Shown here: in pieces, positions 1 through 12,149 of the stretch | How the letters are laid out: each line of letters opens with the position of its first letter | How positions within the stretch are numbered: position 1 is the stretch's first letter | Source: Thalassospira alkalitolerans | Lineage (GTDB): Bacteria; Pseudomonadota; Alphaproteobacteria; Rhodospirillales; Thalassospiraceae | Assembly (NCBI RefSeq): GCF_002115745.1 | Contig: NZ_JFKB01000001.1 | Location: forward strand, 496,001 to 560,000 | Length of the DNA stretch: 64,000 nucleotides | Reading direction: 5' to 3' | Program-made: the position numbers and the translations under genes | The notes under the pieces: generated by a model | What the model was told of the DNA's origin: nothing | Database searches by the model: none | Seen by the model: only the letters and a program-made list of their open reading frames with translations

Positions 1-105
1 GATGCCGTTGCGATGGGAGCCGATGTGCTGGTTATCGGCCGACCGATCACCAAGGCTGATGATCCGGTTGCGGCTGCTAAACGCATCGTCAAAGAGCTTT
101 CCTGA
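1..105 (+). CDS. pyrF: Orotidine 5'-phosphate decarboxylase, C-terminal end (partial)
   Basis: The window opens inside a reading frame of 34 codons that ends at TGA. The tail contains ADVLVIGRPIT and then a basic helix ending in KELS, which matches the last strand and helix of the OMP decarboxylase barrel (the GRPI stretch helps bind the phosphate of OMP). The enzyme makes UMP in the last step of de novo pyrimidine synthesis. The rest of the gene lies outside the window, so the call rests only on this short piece. Confidence 0.75.
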   Translation, partial: DAVAMGADVLVIGRPITKADDPVAAAKRIVKELS

Positions 106-133
106 TCCATTTGATCCGGTTTGTGGTTTCTGC

Positions 134-156
134 AGGTCCGGTGTTCAACCGGGCCT
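134..156 (+). terminator. Hairpin after pyrF, possible terminator
   Basis: A 9-bp stem (AGGTCCGGT with ACCGGGCCT, one T·G pair) closes a 5-nt loop 29 nt after the pyrF stop. No T-run follows, so termination is only possible. Nothing else is recognisable between 106 and 334. Confidence 0.35.
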
Positions 157-334
157 GTGTCAGTTGTGACATCGCTGCATAGTCTTTATGCCAATTTCGC
201 GATGGTGGAAATTGTGCGCTGCACCCACAATTGAATCGTTTCAAGTTTCAGCTGGTTTTAAGACGTCGGTCTGACAGGCAAAACCGGCATGCTCCCCATA
301 ATCTCGCATTGGTGCCAAGCACCTTTGGACGCCC

Positions 335-1555
335 ATGGACGTTTCGATCATGACGATTGCTGCCCGCACCGGTTTCTTCGCAAATCTTCCAATTCTTGCT
401 CTTGCGCTCGCATCCTTTGGGATCGGGACCACCGAATTTGTCATTATGGGTCTGTTGCCCGATGTGGCCACTGATCTTGGTGTCAGCATCCCCGATGCCG
501 GTTTGCTGGTAACCGGTTATGCGCTTGGTGTGACATTCGGTGCGCCGTTTCTGGCAATTGCGACGTCAAAAATGGATCGTCGCCGCGCATTGATGATGTT
601 GATCGGGATTTTCATTTTCGGCAATTTCCTGTGTGCGATAGCACCGGATTACTGGCTTTTGATGGCGGCCCGTGTTGTGACAGCATTTTGTCATGGGGCG
701 TTTTTCGGTCTTGGTGCAGTTGTTGCGTCAAACCTTGTCGCGCCGCAAAAGCGCGTTCAGGCCATTGCCCTGATGTTTTCCGGTCTGACGTTGGCCAATG
801 TGTTAGGTGTGCCATTTGGAACCGCGCTGGGACAAGAATTTGGCTGGCGATCGACATTTTGGGTGGTTGTCGGGATCGGGATTGTGGCGGCCATTGCCCT
901 TTATATATGTCTGCCGCGCAGGATTGCGGCAACAGGGGGAAGCCTGATTGCCGAAGCCCGTGCCTTGGCCAAGGTACAGGTGATTTTTGCCATGCTGATT
1001 AGTGTTCTGGCGGCTGCCAGTATGTTCAGCGTGTTTACCTATATTACCCCGATGCTTCAGAATGTGACCGGCATTTCCGCGCGTGAAGTGACCTATGTCT
1101 TGTTGTTATTCGGGGCTGGTTTGACGGTTGGCAATTATATCGGTGGTCGTCTGGGTGACTGGCGTTTGATGCCGGCGATCATCATTACCTTTGTTTTGCT
1201 GATCGTAATCCTTGCGGTGTTTGCTGAAACGGTCACCAATGTGATCCCGGCGGTTGTGACGGTTTTTGTCTGGGGTGTTGTGTCCTTTGCCTTGGTTTCG
1301 CCGCTTCAGATGCGTGTGGTAAACGAGGCGACCGAGGCACCGAACCTTGCATCGACCCTTAATCAGGGGGCGTTTAATCTTGGCAATGCAGCCGGTGCAT
1401 GGTTTGGCGGATTGGCAATCATCCACGGGGTTTCCTATCAGGATATCCCCTGGCTTGGTGCCGGAATTGCGGTGCTGGCGTTGGTGTTTTCAATCTGGAG
1501 CCACTTGATGGACCGTCGCGACGAAGTGTTTGTCGAAACAGCAGCCAGCGCCTGA
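335..1555 (+). CDS. MFS exporter of the AraJ/SotB (DHA1) type
   Basis: The 406-residue protein has the twelve hydrophobic segments of a major facilitator. The first segment carries GIGTTEFVIMGLLPD, the signature of the arabinose-efflux/AraJ group, and the loop after TM2 has SKMDRRRALM, the family's basic motif A. These proteins are inner-membrane proton antiporters exporting sugars or drugs; the substrate cannot be read from sequence. A second ATG five codons in (350) is an equally possible start. It is a lone gene, convergent with the TSUP permease and separated from it by a shared terminator. Confidence 0.85.
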   Translation: MDVSIMTIAARTGFFANLPILALALASFGIGTTEFVIMGLLPDVATDLGVSIPDAGLLVTGYALGVTFGAPFLAIATSKMDRRRALMMLIGIFIFGNFLCAIAPDYWLLMAARVVTAFCHGAFFGLGAVVASNLVAPQKRVQAIALMFSGLTLANVLGVPFGTALGQEFGWRSTFWVVVGIGIVAAIALYICLPRRIAATGGSLIAEARALAKVQVIFAMLISVLAAASMFSVFTYITPMLQNVTGISAREVTYVLLLFGAGLTVGNYIGGRLGDWRLMPAIIITFVLLIVILAVFAETVTNVIPAVVTVFVWGVVSFALVSPLQMRVVNEATEAPNLASTLNQGAFNLGNAAGAWFGGLAIIHGVSYQDIPWLGAGIAVLALVFSIWSHLMDRRDEVFVETAASA

Positions 1556-1579
1556 GTTTGAGACGTCTTATCTGAAAAT

Positions 1580-1616
1580 AAAAAAACCGCCGTGACAAAG
1601 TCAGGCGGGTTTTTTG
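1580..1616. terminator. Bidirectional terminator between convergent genes
   Basis: A run of A, then ACCGCC, a 12-nt loop, GGCGGGT and a run of T. The A/T tracts on both sides suit termination on either strand, for the MFS gene (+) and the TSUP gene (-). Confidence 0.75.
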
Positions 1617-1636
1617 GGGGAAATAACAGGGGCGAT

Positions 1637-2440
1637 TTAGCCGATCCAGATTTGCATCTGGTTCCAGTATTGGCCGATGATATCGCCATATTGATCCATG
1701 ATCAGTTTGATGGATATGGCCATGGACGTAATGACTAAAAGCGGGCGGACCAAACGGGCACCGACCTTCATCACCATATGCGATCCGATTTGTGCGCCAA
1801 TCAACGAGCCAACCGCCATCACAAGGCCGATGGTCCAGACAACATCACCGCCGGCAATGAACATCACAAGTGATGCAAAGTTCGACGTGAAGTTCAGAAC
1901 CTTGGTATGGGCGATTGCCTTGGTCATGTTGAAACCAAGCAAGGCGACAAAGGCGATGGAAAAGAACGAACCGGTTCCCGGACCAAAAAAGCCATCGTAA
2001 AAACCGATGCCAAAACCGGCGGTAAATGCGAATGCCCCCTTGCTGATCAACTGATGGGCATCAAGATCGCCAACACGAGGCGATAACAGGAAATAAAGCG
2101 CAATCAGGATCAAAAGGGCGGGCAGGATCTTAAGCAGGATTCCCGGATCAACCATTTGCACCAATACGGTGCCAAGTGCGGCCCCGATAAAGGTCAATGC
2201 AATCGCAAGAATCATGTCACGCGGATCAACATGCCCTTTGCGGATGAAGTTAAGCGATGAGGTGAAGCTGCCAAAGCTGCCCTGTAATTTGTTGGTGGCA
2301 AGGGCCTGTGCAGGCGGGATTCCCGCCCAAAGCAAAGCCGGGATCGTAATCAGCCCGCCGCCGCCGGCAATCGCATCGACAAGGCCGGCAAAAAGAGCGA
2401 CGGCGAAAAGGATCGCCAAAAGATCGACGCCAAATTCCAT
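1637..2440 (-). CDS. TauE/SafE-family (TSUP) permease
   Basis: This 268-residue protein has about eight membrane segments, with the DAIAGGGGLITIPALL stretch in the first third that marks the sulfite exporter TauE/SafE (DUF81) family. Members move sulfur-containing organic anions such as sulfite or sulfoacetate across the inner membrane; direction and substrate are unknown here. The frame stays open upstream to 2596, but that extension is basic and Cys-rich with no family match. The start at 2440 is preceded by an AGGA ribosome site and begins at the first hydrophobic helix. Single gene, reading away from mutM. Confidence 0.85.
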   Translation of the reverse strand: MEFGVDLLAILFAVALFAGLVDAIAGGGGLITIPALLWAGIPPAQALATNKLQGSFGSFTSSLNFIRKGHVDPRDMILAIALTFIGAALGTVLVQMVDPGILLKILPALLILIALYFLLSPRVGDLDAHQLISKGAFAFTAGFGIGFYDGFFGPGTGSFFSIAFVALLGFNMTKAIAHTKVLNFTSNFASLVMFIAGGDVVWTIGLVMAVGSLIGAQIGSHMVMKVGARLVRPLLVITSMAISIKLIMDQYGDIIGQYWNQMQIWIG

Positions 2441-2669
2441 AAATTGAAATCCTGTAGATAGCCCGCAAGGTTGGGGCGATGCGCGACAAGTGCATGAAGC
2501 AATGCGATGCTCCATACTGATGGCAAGAAAACGCCGAAAGCATAGGGGCTTGTAAAACAGCGTCCATTGTTTCTTTGTAATGGCGACAATGTTCACCGGT
2601 GTGGCGGCTTGCTAATCGTCGAGTCGGGTTCTAGATAGTATTCCTGTCATTTTATATGTGAGATTTTCG

Positions 2670-3509
2670 ATGCCCGAATTACCTGAAGTCGAAACGGTGA
2701 CCCGCGGTCTGACACCGGTAATGGAAGGGCATATTGTTGATCATGTCGTACAGCGTCGCGCCAATCTGCGTTTTCCGTTCCCAGAGGATTTTGTCGGACG
2801 GATGGCGGGGCGGAGAATCGAACAGCTGACGCGTCGTGCAAAATACATTCTTGGCTATCTTGATGATGGTCAGGTTTTGCTGATCCATCTTGGCATGTCG
2901 GGTCGGATGACGATTTTCGATGATGCGATGGTTGGCGTGCCGGACCCGGAAAAGCATGATCATGTTGATTTTGTCATGCAGAGCGGGGCTGTTGTGCGGT
3001 TTACCGATCCCAGGCGATTTGGTGTGATAACCCTGATCGCAGCGGATGAAATCACAACCCACAAGATGCTGGCGGCCATTGGCCCGGAACCGTTGGGCAA
3101 TGGTTTCAATGCTGAAGTTCTTGCTAGCGGACTTGTCAAACGGGCAAGCCCGATCAAAACCGTGTTGCTTGATCAGCGCCTGGTGGCTGGACTTGGCAAT
3201 ATATATGTATGCGAGGCCCTGTTTCGGTCGGGCATCGCGCCAGATCGGTTGGCAAAGACATTGAAAACCGCCGAGGTCGAGCGTCTTTATCGTGAAATCC
3301 GGCTGGTTCTTGAAGATGCGATTGCGGCCGGTGGCTCCAGCCTGAAAGATCATCGTCAGACCAATGGCGAGCTTGGCTATTTCCAGCACAGTTTCCGAGT
3401 CTATGGCCGCGAAGGTGAAAGTTGCGTTGTCGATGGATGTACCAGCGTGATCGAACGGATTGTTCAGGCGGGTCGTTCGACCTTCTTTTGCCCAACCTGC
3501 CAGAAATAG
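2670..3509 (+). CDS. mutM: Formamidopyrimidine-DNA glycosylase / AP lyase
   Basis: MutM (Fpg) removes 8-oxoguanine and formamidopyrimidines and cuts the abasic site. Translation must begin at 2670, because the catalytic N-terminal proline (MPELPEVE) has to follow the initiator Met; four in-frame codons upstream are not used. Visible residues: Pro2, Glu3, Lys58 (RRAKYI), the H2TH segment with GNIYVCEALF, and a C-terminal zinc finger ending FFCPTCQK. The first Cys pair is spaced C-x4-C (CVVDGC) instead of E. coli C-x2-C, a form I believe is usual in alphaproteobacteria. 279 residues, normal length. First gene of the mutM–ech–rpsT–dnaA block. Confidence 0.97.
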   Translation: MPELPEVETVTRGLTPVMEGHIVDHVVQRRANLRFPFPEDFVGRMAGRRIEQLTRRAKYILGYLDDGQVLLIHLGMSGRMTIFDDAMVGVPDPEKHDHVDFVMQSGAVVRFTDPRRFGVITLIAADEITTHKMLAAIGPEPLGNGFNAEVLASGLVKRASPIKTVLLDQRLVAGLGNIYVCEALFRSGIAPDRLAKTLKTAEVERLYREIRLVLEDAIAAGGSSLKDHRQTNGELGYFQHSFRVYGREGESCVVDGCTSVIERIVQAGRSTFFCPTCQK

Positions 3510-3686
3510 AGATTTTACCGGTCCGGTCGCCCGGGAAACGTCGGGATGCATCCAGATAATCATGCGATTCCCGCCGGTCTGGTTGCGACCGGGAAATAAA
3601 ATCGGTAAAACAGTATCAAAATATGATTTCGACCGAATCGCCCCGAAAATCAAAACCGGCGCGATTCCCGACAAAGGATTATTGCG

Positions 3687-4463
3687 ATGTCTTATGAAAA
3701 CATCATTGTCGAAGTGAAGGACAATGTCGGTCTGATCACGCTTAACCGTCCTCAGGCCCTGAATGCCCTGTGTGCGGCATTGATCACCGATATTGGCGGG
3801 GCACTTGATCAGTTTGAAAATGATGACAACATCCGCGCGATTGTCATTACCGGATCGGAACGGGCCTTTGCGGCCGGTGCTGATATCAAGGAAATGGCCG
3901 ATTACGACTATATGGATGTCTATAAAAACGATTTCATTACCAAGGGTTGGACCCGTGTGGCAAGTTGTCGTAAGCCGGTGATTGCGGCTGTGGCTGGCTT
4001 TGCGCTTGGCGGTGGTTGTGAAATGGCCATGATGTGCGACATCATCCTGGCGGCGGATACCGCAAAGTTCGGTCAGCCGGAAATCACCATCGGGACCATC
4101 CCCGGGGCGGGGGGGACCCAGCGCCTGACACGGGCGGTTGGCAAGTCCAAGGCAATGGAAATGTGCCTGACCGGTCGAATGATGGATGCAGAAGAAGCCG
4201 AGCGTTCCGGACTGGTCGCACGAGTCGTCCCGGCCGACTCGCTTTTGGACGAAGCTCTGAAACTGGCGGGTAAAATCGCCTCGTTCTCGGCACCGGTATC
4301 GATGAAGGTCAAGGAAAGTGTCAGCAAGTCCTATGAAATGACCTTGACCGAAGGGTTGATGTTTGAACGTCGCGAGTTCCATTCGACCTTTGCGCTTGAT
4401 GACCGTGCAGAAGGCATGAAAGCCTTTGCTGAAAAGAGAAAACCCGACTTCAAGCACCGCTGA
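3687..4463 (+). CDS. Enoyl-CoA hydratase (crotonase)
   Basis: 258 residues of the crotonase fold. The oxyanion-hole segments AAGADIKEM and [13 protein letters not shown] are present, and both glutamates that activate water in classical mitochondrial enoyl-CoA hydratase are kept: Glu112 in GGGCE and Glu132 in [11 protein letters not shown]. This supports a true short-chain 2-enoyl-CoA hydratase acting in fatty-acid or amino-acid degradation rather than a divergent crotonase. It lies 177 bp after mutM and before rpsT, an order I associate with alphaproteobacterial dnaA regions; the placement does not indicate a replication role. Confidence 0.93.
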   Translation: MSYENIIVEVKDNVGLITLNRPQALNALCAALITDIGGALDQFENDDNIRAIVITGSERAFAAGADIKEMADYDYMDVYKNDFITKGWTRVASCRKPVIAAVAGFALGGGCEMAMMCDIILAADTAKFGQPEITIGTIPGAGGTQRLTRAVGKSKAMEMCLTGRMMDAEEAERSGLVARVVPADSLLDEALKLAGKIASFSAPVSMKVKESVSKSYEMTLTEGLMFERREFHSTFALDDRAEGMKAFAEKRKPDFKHR

Positions 4464-4564
4464 TCGAGGTCGGTTAACCTACAAATCCCCGAAATGCATT
4501 CCTGCCATATGGCGCTGATGAGTCCCAAGCCGTGGGATTTCGCCGGAATTGGAGGTATCGGGGG

Positions 4565-4593
4565 TTGACGAGGGTTGGGGACGGAGCTATAAG
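4565..4593 (+). promoter_or_regulatory. Sigma-70-type promoter for rpsT
   Basis: TTGACG, a 17-nt spacer and TATAAG lie so that transcription would start near 4600, giving a leader of about 40 nt before rpsT. This is the best promoter match in the block. Confidence 0.75.
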
Positions 4594-4639
4594 CCGCGCT
4601 CCGAATTACGTAACATTTGTTTTAAGAGACAGGTTCGCA

Positions 4640-4900
4640 ATGGCTCACCATAAATCGGCCAAGAAGCGCATTCTTCGCAACGCCGCACGTGCTACCGTTA
4701 ACGGTAATCGTATCGGCCGCATTCGTTCCTTCGTTAAGAAGGTCGAGGCTGCGCTGATCGTTGGCGACAAAGATGCTGCTCTAGCTGCGTTGAAAATCGC
4801 AGAGCCGGAAATGGCGCGTGGCGCACAGCTCGGCGTTCTGCACAAGAACACCGTTGCTCGCAAGGTCTCGCGTCTGACCGCTCGCGTCAAAGCACTCTAA
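4640..4900 (+). CDS. rpsT: Small ribosomal subunit protein bS20
   Basis: 86 residues, lysine- and arginine-rich, beginning [14 protein letters not shown], the hallmark N-terminus of S20, and continuing as an alanine-rich helical protein to TARVKAL. S20 binds 16S rRNA early in 30S assembly. The frame is open back to 4532, but the conserved N-terminus and the promoter at 4565 set the start at 4640. It has its own promoter and terminator, so it is transcribed separately from dnaA. Confidence 0.98.
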   Translation: MAHHKSAKKRILRNAARATVNGNRIGRIRSFVKKVEAALIVGDKDAALAALKIAEPEMARGAQLGVLHKNTVARKVSRLTARVKAL

Positions 4901-4926
4901 TTTATCCCTTACGGGATGGCGAGTCG

Positions 4927-4953
4927 AAGGCCGCGCTTCTGGCGCGGCCTTTT
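4927..4953 (+). terminator. Rho-independent terminator of rpsT
   Basis: A perfect 10-bp GC-rich stem (AAGGCCGCGC / GCGCGGCCTT) with a 5-nt loop, followed by a short T-run, 26 nt after the rpsT stop. Confidence 0.9.
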
Positions 4954-5301
4954 CGCTGTCCGGATTTCGCTGAATCACCTTTTGTTCTATGGTTGCGGAG
5001 CCGCACAAAACCGCGCGAACCAAGGACCGTTTTGGTGCCGAAATCCTTTTAACGTTCTGTTAAAGATCGCCTTGCCTGATGCATATCGCATCAGTACAGT
5101 GTTTGGACTTCGCTGGCTGCGCAATGCGGTGAAAGACGAAGAACCAAAAAAACGATAGGCGCGAGTTTAAGTACGCTTCCAATACTTGGTGGAAGACCGG
5201 CGTGTTGATTGCGAATGTGATCAACGCGGTGCAGTACTTTTTTGTCTTTTGCTGTTTTTGTTTGGTGTTGAAGATTGGGAAAGCGGGGAAAGGTTCTAAC
5301 A
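4954..5301. other. Upstream region of dnaA, 348 bp without a gene
   Basis: No credible coding frame. It holds a full CtrA-type box (5049-5063) and an imperfect palindrome (GTTGAT…ATCAAC with GCG outside, 5201-5228). One GANTC methylation site lies at 4972-4976, with another at 4921-4925 just before the rpsT terminator. I found no convincing TTATCCACA DnaA boxes, so there is no sign of the replication origin here. The dnaA promoter was not identified with confidence. Confidence 0.6.
5049..5063 (+). promoter_or_regulatory. CtrA-type box upstream of dnaA
   Basis: TTAA-CGTTCTG-TTAA matches the full CtrA consensus TTAA-N7-TTAA exactly. It lies about 240 bp before the dnaA start. CtrA is the cell-cycle response regulator of alphaproteobacteria; whether it binds here is inference. 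Confidence 0.5.
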
Positions 5302-6873
5302 GTGCAGCACGCCGTTAGGGGAACGCAATCGGTACTCGGGGAGTCCAACGGGGGGATTCCAAGTGACCAACAGGCGGCACTAGACGATCATACTAAGGCG
5401 ACCTGGCAGATTGTACGCGAAAAGCTTCGTTCGGAGTTTGGCGCGACGGCCTATCGTTATTGGCTTGATCCGGTCGCATTGATCACTGTCGAAGCCGGTG
5501 TCGCGCGTCTTGGCGTGCCGACTCGTGCCATGCGCGATTGGGTTACGCAGCACTATCTGGATCGCATTCAATCTTTTTGGCATAGCGAAGACGAGAACGT
5601 CCATTTCGTTGAAATCGTTGTGATTTTGTCGTCAAATGGGAATGGAAAAAACGCGGCTGCATCGTCGAACGCTGCGACGGATCATTCGCAATCTGCCAAA
5701 GTAGGCGCCGCACGTGGCCGGGGTGGCAATAATGCGTCCCGCCCGGGTCAGGCCGCAAACGAAGTTGATACCCACAAATCTTATGGCGGGCGGTCTCAGG
5801 CACCGGTTTCCGGTGGTCGCAAGGCAATCGGTAGCATGTCTGATGATGGCATTTCAGCAGCCCTTGATCCGCGCTATACCTTCGACAATTTTGTGATCGG
5901 CAAGCCGAACGAATTTGCCTATGCGGCGGCACGGCGTCTGGCCGAGGCCGAGTCGGTGCCGTTCAACCCGCTGTTCCTTTATGGTGGCGTCGGTTTGGGT
6001 AAAACCCACTTGATGCATTCGATTGCTTGGCATATTCGCCGGACCCAGCCGCATCGTACGGTAATCTATCTGTCGGCCGAGAAATTCATGTACCGGTTCA
6101 TTCGTGCCCTGCGCGATAAGAACACGGTCGATTTCAAGGATCAGTTCCGTTCTGTCGATGTGCTGATGGTTGATGATGTCCAGTTCATTTCCGGCAAAGA
6201 TTCAACCCAGGAAGAGTTTTTCCATACTTTCAACGCGCTGGTCGATCAGGGCCGTCAGATCATTGTATCTGCCGACAAGTCGCCATCCGATCTTGAAGAT
6301 ATTGAAGAACGCCTGCGGTCGCGTTTGGGGTCCGGTCTGGTTGCCGATATTCATGCGACGACCTATGAACTGCGTCTGGGGATTCTCGAATCCAAGGCGG
6401 AACGTTTGGGTGTTGAGCTTCCGCAGCGTGTGATGGAATTTCTGGCCCATAAGATCACGGCCAATGTCCGTGAGCTTGAAGGCGCGTTTAACCGTGTGAT
6501 TGCGCATGCGCAGTTGGTCGGTCGTGAAATCGGGCTTGAGATGGTTCAGGACATCCTGCATGACGTTCTGCGTGCATCCGAGCGCCGGGTATCGATCGAG
6601 GAAATCCAGAAAAAAGTCGCCGAGCATTTCAATATCAAGGTGTCGGACATGCATTCAGCGCGTCGTGCGCGTGCGGTTGCCCGCCCGCGTCAGGTGGCGA
6701 TGTATCTGTCCAAGCAGTTGACCACGCATTCCTTGCCGGAAATCGGTCGTAAATTCGGTGGACGTGATCACACAACGGTCATGCATGCCGTGCGCAAGGT
6801 CGACGAGCTTCATGCCAGCGATCCGTCGCTGTCTGAAGATATCGATTTGTTGCGCCGGATGCTTGAAAGCTGA
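5302..6873 (+). CDS. dnaA: Chromosomal replication initiator DnaA
   Basis: DnaA binds origin boxes and melts DNA to load the helicase. Using GTG 5302, chosen because a GGGGAAAGG ribosome site precedes it, the protein has 523 residues. Domain I (about 30-110) is followed by a low-complexity linker rich in Gly, Asn, Ser and Ala. Then come the AAA+ core with Walker A GGVGLGKTH (about 228-236) and Walker B LMVDDVQFI, and the C-terminal DNA-binding domain with the signature GGRDHTTVMHA. A TTG nine codons upstream (5275) is an alternative start with a poorer ribosome site. dnaN follows after 311 bp. Confidence 0.98.
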   Translation: MQHAVRGTQSVLGESNGGIPSDQQAALDDHTKATWQIVREKLRSEFGATAYRYWLDPVALITVEAGVARLGVPTRAMRDWVTQHYLDRIQSFWHSEDENVHFVEIVVILSSNGNGKNAAASSNAATDHSQSAKVGAARGRGGNNASRPGQAANEVDTHKSYGGRSQAPVSGGRKAIGSMSDDGISAALDPRYTFDNFVIGKPNEFAYAAARRLAEAESVPFNPLFLYGGVGLGKTHLMHSIAWHIRRTQPHRTVIYLSAEKFMYRFIRALRDKNTVDFKDQFRSVDVLMVDDVQFISGKDSTQEEFFHTFNALVDQGRQIIVSADKSPSDLEDIEERLRSRLGSGLVADIHATTYELRLGILESKAERLGVELPQRVMEFLAHKITANVRELEGAFNRVIAHAQLVGREIGLEMVQDILHDVLRASERRVSIEEIQKKVAEHFNIKVSDMHSARRARAVARPRQVAMYLSKQLTTHSLPEIGRKFGGRDHTTVMHAVRKVDELHASDPSLSEDIDLLRRMLES

Positions 6874-7184
6874 TTGCAGCAGTAAATATTTGATGCGGGT
6901 CACGGTTTGAAAACGGTGGCCCGTTCTGATTCTGGCGGGATGTTTTGATTGTAAAGGGCCGCTGAGAATGGCGGGTTGCGCGGGCTTCCGCGCTTTGCGT
7001 GCATTACGATTTAAAATATGCAACGACTCGTTTTGTTTGCTTGGGTTTATGCTGTAAAAATCCTTCGATTTCACGGCATGCATGTTATAATGCGCCGACT
7101 TCACCCGAAAGGGTGAGGCAAAAGTGAAAAAACCGATTATAAATCAATTTGTTAAACCAATACTGACAGACGGATAGGACGGGC
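6874..7184. other. dnaA–dnaN intergenic region, 311 bp
   Basis: No gene. After dnaA there is a GC-rich hairpin (GGGTCAC…GTGGCCC around 6897-6922) without a clear T-run. Further on are a perfect -10 hexamer for dnaN and a small GAAA-capped hairpin (CACCC-GAAA-GGGTG, 7102-7115) in the dnaN leader. No DnaA boxes were seen. Confidence 0.5.
7064..7091 (+). promoter_or_regulatory. Probable dnaN promoter
   Basis: A perfect TATAAT at 7086-7091 sits about 95 bp before dnaN. The -35 is weak (TTCGAT, 16-nt spacing). The downstream recF and gyrB genes follow at 65 and 19 bp and may share this promoter. Confidence 0.5.
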
Positions 7185-8303
7185 ATGAAGCTGACCATCG
7201 AACGCGCGGTTCTGTTGAAATCTTTGACCCATGTTCAAAGTGTGGTCGAACGACGCAATACCATTCCGATTCTGTCCAATATTTTGCTGCGGGCCGAGAA
7301 AGATCAGCTTTCTCTGACCGCCACGGATATGGATCTTGAGGTGATTGAAACCACCACTGCGGAAGTCAGTGAAGCCGGTGCAACCACCACGCCTGCACAT
7401 ACTCTTTATGAAATTGTTCGCAAGTTGCCTGAGGGCTCTCAGGTGCAGATCGCGCTTGAACCCGGTGCCGGGCGCTTGACCCTGTCAGCAGGGCGTTCGA
7501 AGTTCAATCTTGCCGTTCTGCCGGTTGATGATTTTCCGGTTATGTCGGGTGGCGATCTTCCGGTCAGCTTTAGTTTGGCCGCTGCCGAGCTTCGCGGGTT
7601 GATTGATCGTGCGGAATTTGCGATTTCGACTGAAGAAACCCGGTATTACCTTAACGGGATCTATTTCCATGCGACCGACGCCGAGGGCACCAAAATCCTG
7701 CGCGCTGTCGCGACCGATGGTCACCGTCTGGCCCGCGTTGAAGCACCGCTGCCCGAGGGGGCGGAAAATATGCCAGGTGTGATCGTTCCGCGTAAAACCG
7801 TTGGTGAATTGCGTAAACTGATCGAAGAAACCGGCGAAGCTGTCGATATTGCATTGTCTGATACCAAAATCCGTTTTGGTTTTGGCAAAGCGGTTCTGAC
7901 CTCGAAATTGATTGATGGCACCTTCCCGGATTACGAGCGCGTTATTCCGTCTGGCAATGACAAGACGCTTGATATCGACTGCAAAGCCTTTGCGAATGCG
8001 GTTGATCGCGTTTCGGCGATTTCGATTGAAAAATCCCGTGCCGTCAAAGTCGTTATGTCGGGCAATACCCTGACACTGTCGGCTTCAAGCCCGGAACATG
8101 GTACTGCGACCGAGGAACTTGAAATCAATTATGATGCCGATGATATCGAAATCGGCTTTAACTCGCGTTATTTGCTCGACATTGCCAAACAGGTAAAGGG
8201 CGATACCGTGAACCTTTTGATGTCGGACGGATCGTCGCCGACCATCTTGCGCGATACTGATGACCTGTCGGCATTGTATGTCCTGATGCCGATGCGCGTC
8301 TGA
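7185..8303 (+). CDS. dnaN: DNA polymerase III beta subunit (sliding clamp)
   Basis: 372 residues, the standard clamp length, from MKLTIERAVLLKSL to the conserved C-terminal YVLMPMRV. The dimeric ring holds the polymerase on DNA and recruits repair factors. The three repeated clamp domains can be followed (for example TLYEIVRKLPEG in the first and NGIYFHA…ATDGHRLARVE in the second). It precedes recF by 65 bp. Confidence 0.98.
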   Translation: MKLTIERAVLLKSLTHVQSVVERRNTIPILSNILLRAEKDQLSLTATDMDLEVIETTTAEVSEAGATTTPAHTLYEIVRKLPEGSQVQIALEPGAGRLTLSAGRSKFNLAVLPVDDFPVMSGGDLPVSFSLAAAELRGLIDRAEFAISTEETRYYLNGIYFHATDAEGTKILRAVATDGHRLARVEAPLPEGAENMPGVIVPRKTVGELRKLIEETGEAVDIALSDTKIRFGFGKAVLTSKLIDGTFPDYERVIPSGNDKTLDIDCKAFANAVDRVSAISIEKSRAVKVVMSGNTLTLSASSPEHGTATEELEINYDADDIEIGFNSRYLLDIAKQVKGDTVNLLMSDGSSPTILRDTDDLSALYVLMPMRV

Positions 8304-8368
8304 CGGTTAAGCGCACTTTTGCTGTGGCCGCCATTGCCCAAAACTTTTCACCACAAGACGGTGCGTCC

Positions 8369-12008
<3,640 letters not shown>

Positions 12009-12037
12009 TCGGCGACGGTGGATTTTGTGATTTCGGG

Positions 12038-12070
12038 CGGGGCAGTTCTTTGGGCTGCCCCGTTTGCTTT
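12038..12070 (+). terminator. Terminator after gyrB
   Basis: An 8-bp stem CGGGGCAG / CTGCCCCG with a 9-nt loop and a T-rich tail (TTTGCTTT). It separates gyrB from the PBP pair. Confidence 0.85.
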
Positions 12071-12149
12071 GGATGAAGTGTTTTCTTAATAGCTGGGGGT
12101 TTACTGTACGCTGGCATAGGAAACCTGCGGGCAAAAAACGGATCCGGGT

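Noticed and set aside
2670..3509. Defective zinc finger in MutM (C-x4-C)
   Set aside because: The spacing differs from E. coli, but I recall the same form in other alphaproteobacterial MutM proteins, so it is likely normal.
2679..4457. 592-codon open frame on the minus strand
   Set aside because: It runs antisense across mutM, the gap and the enoyl-CoA hydratase gene, with no recognisable domain. Codon bias of the real genes explains the lack of stops.
4901..7184. Chromosomal origin (oriC) next to dnaA
   Set aside because: No cluster of TTATCCACA-like DnaA boxes or clear AT-rich unwinding element was found on either side of dnaA. In many alphaproteobacteria oriC lies elsewhere, near hemE.
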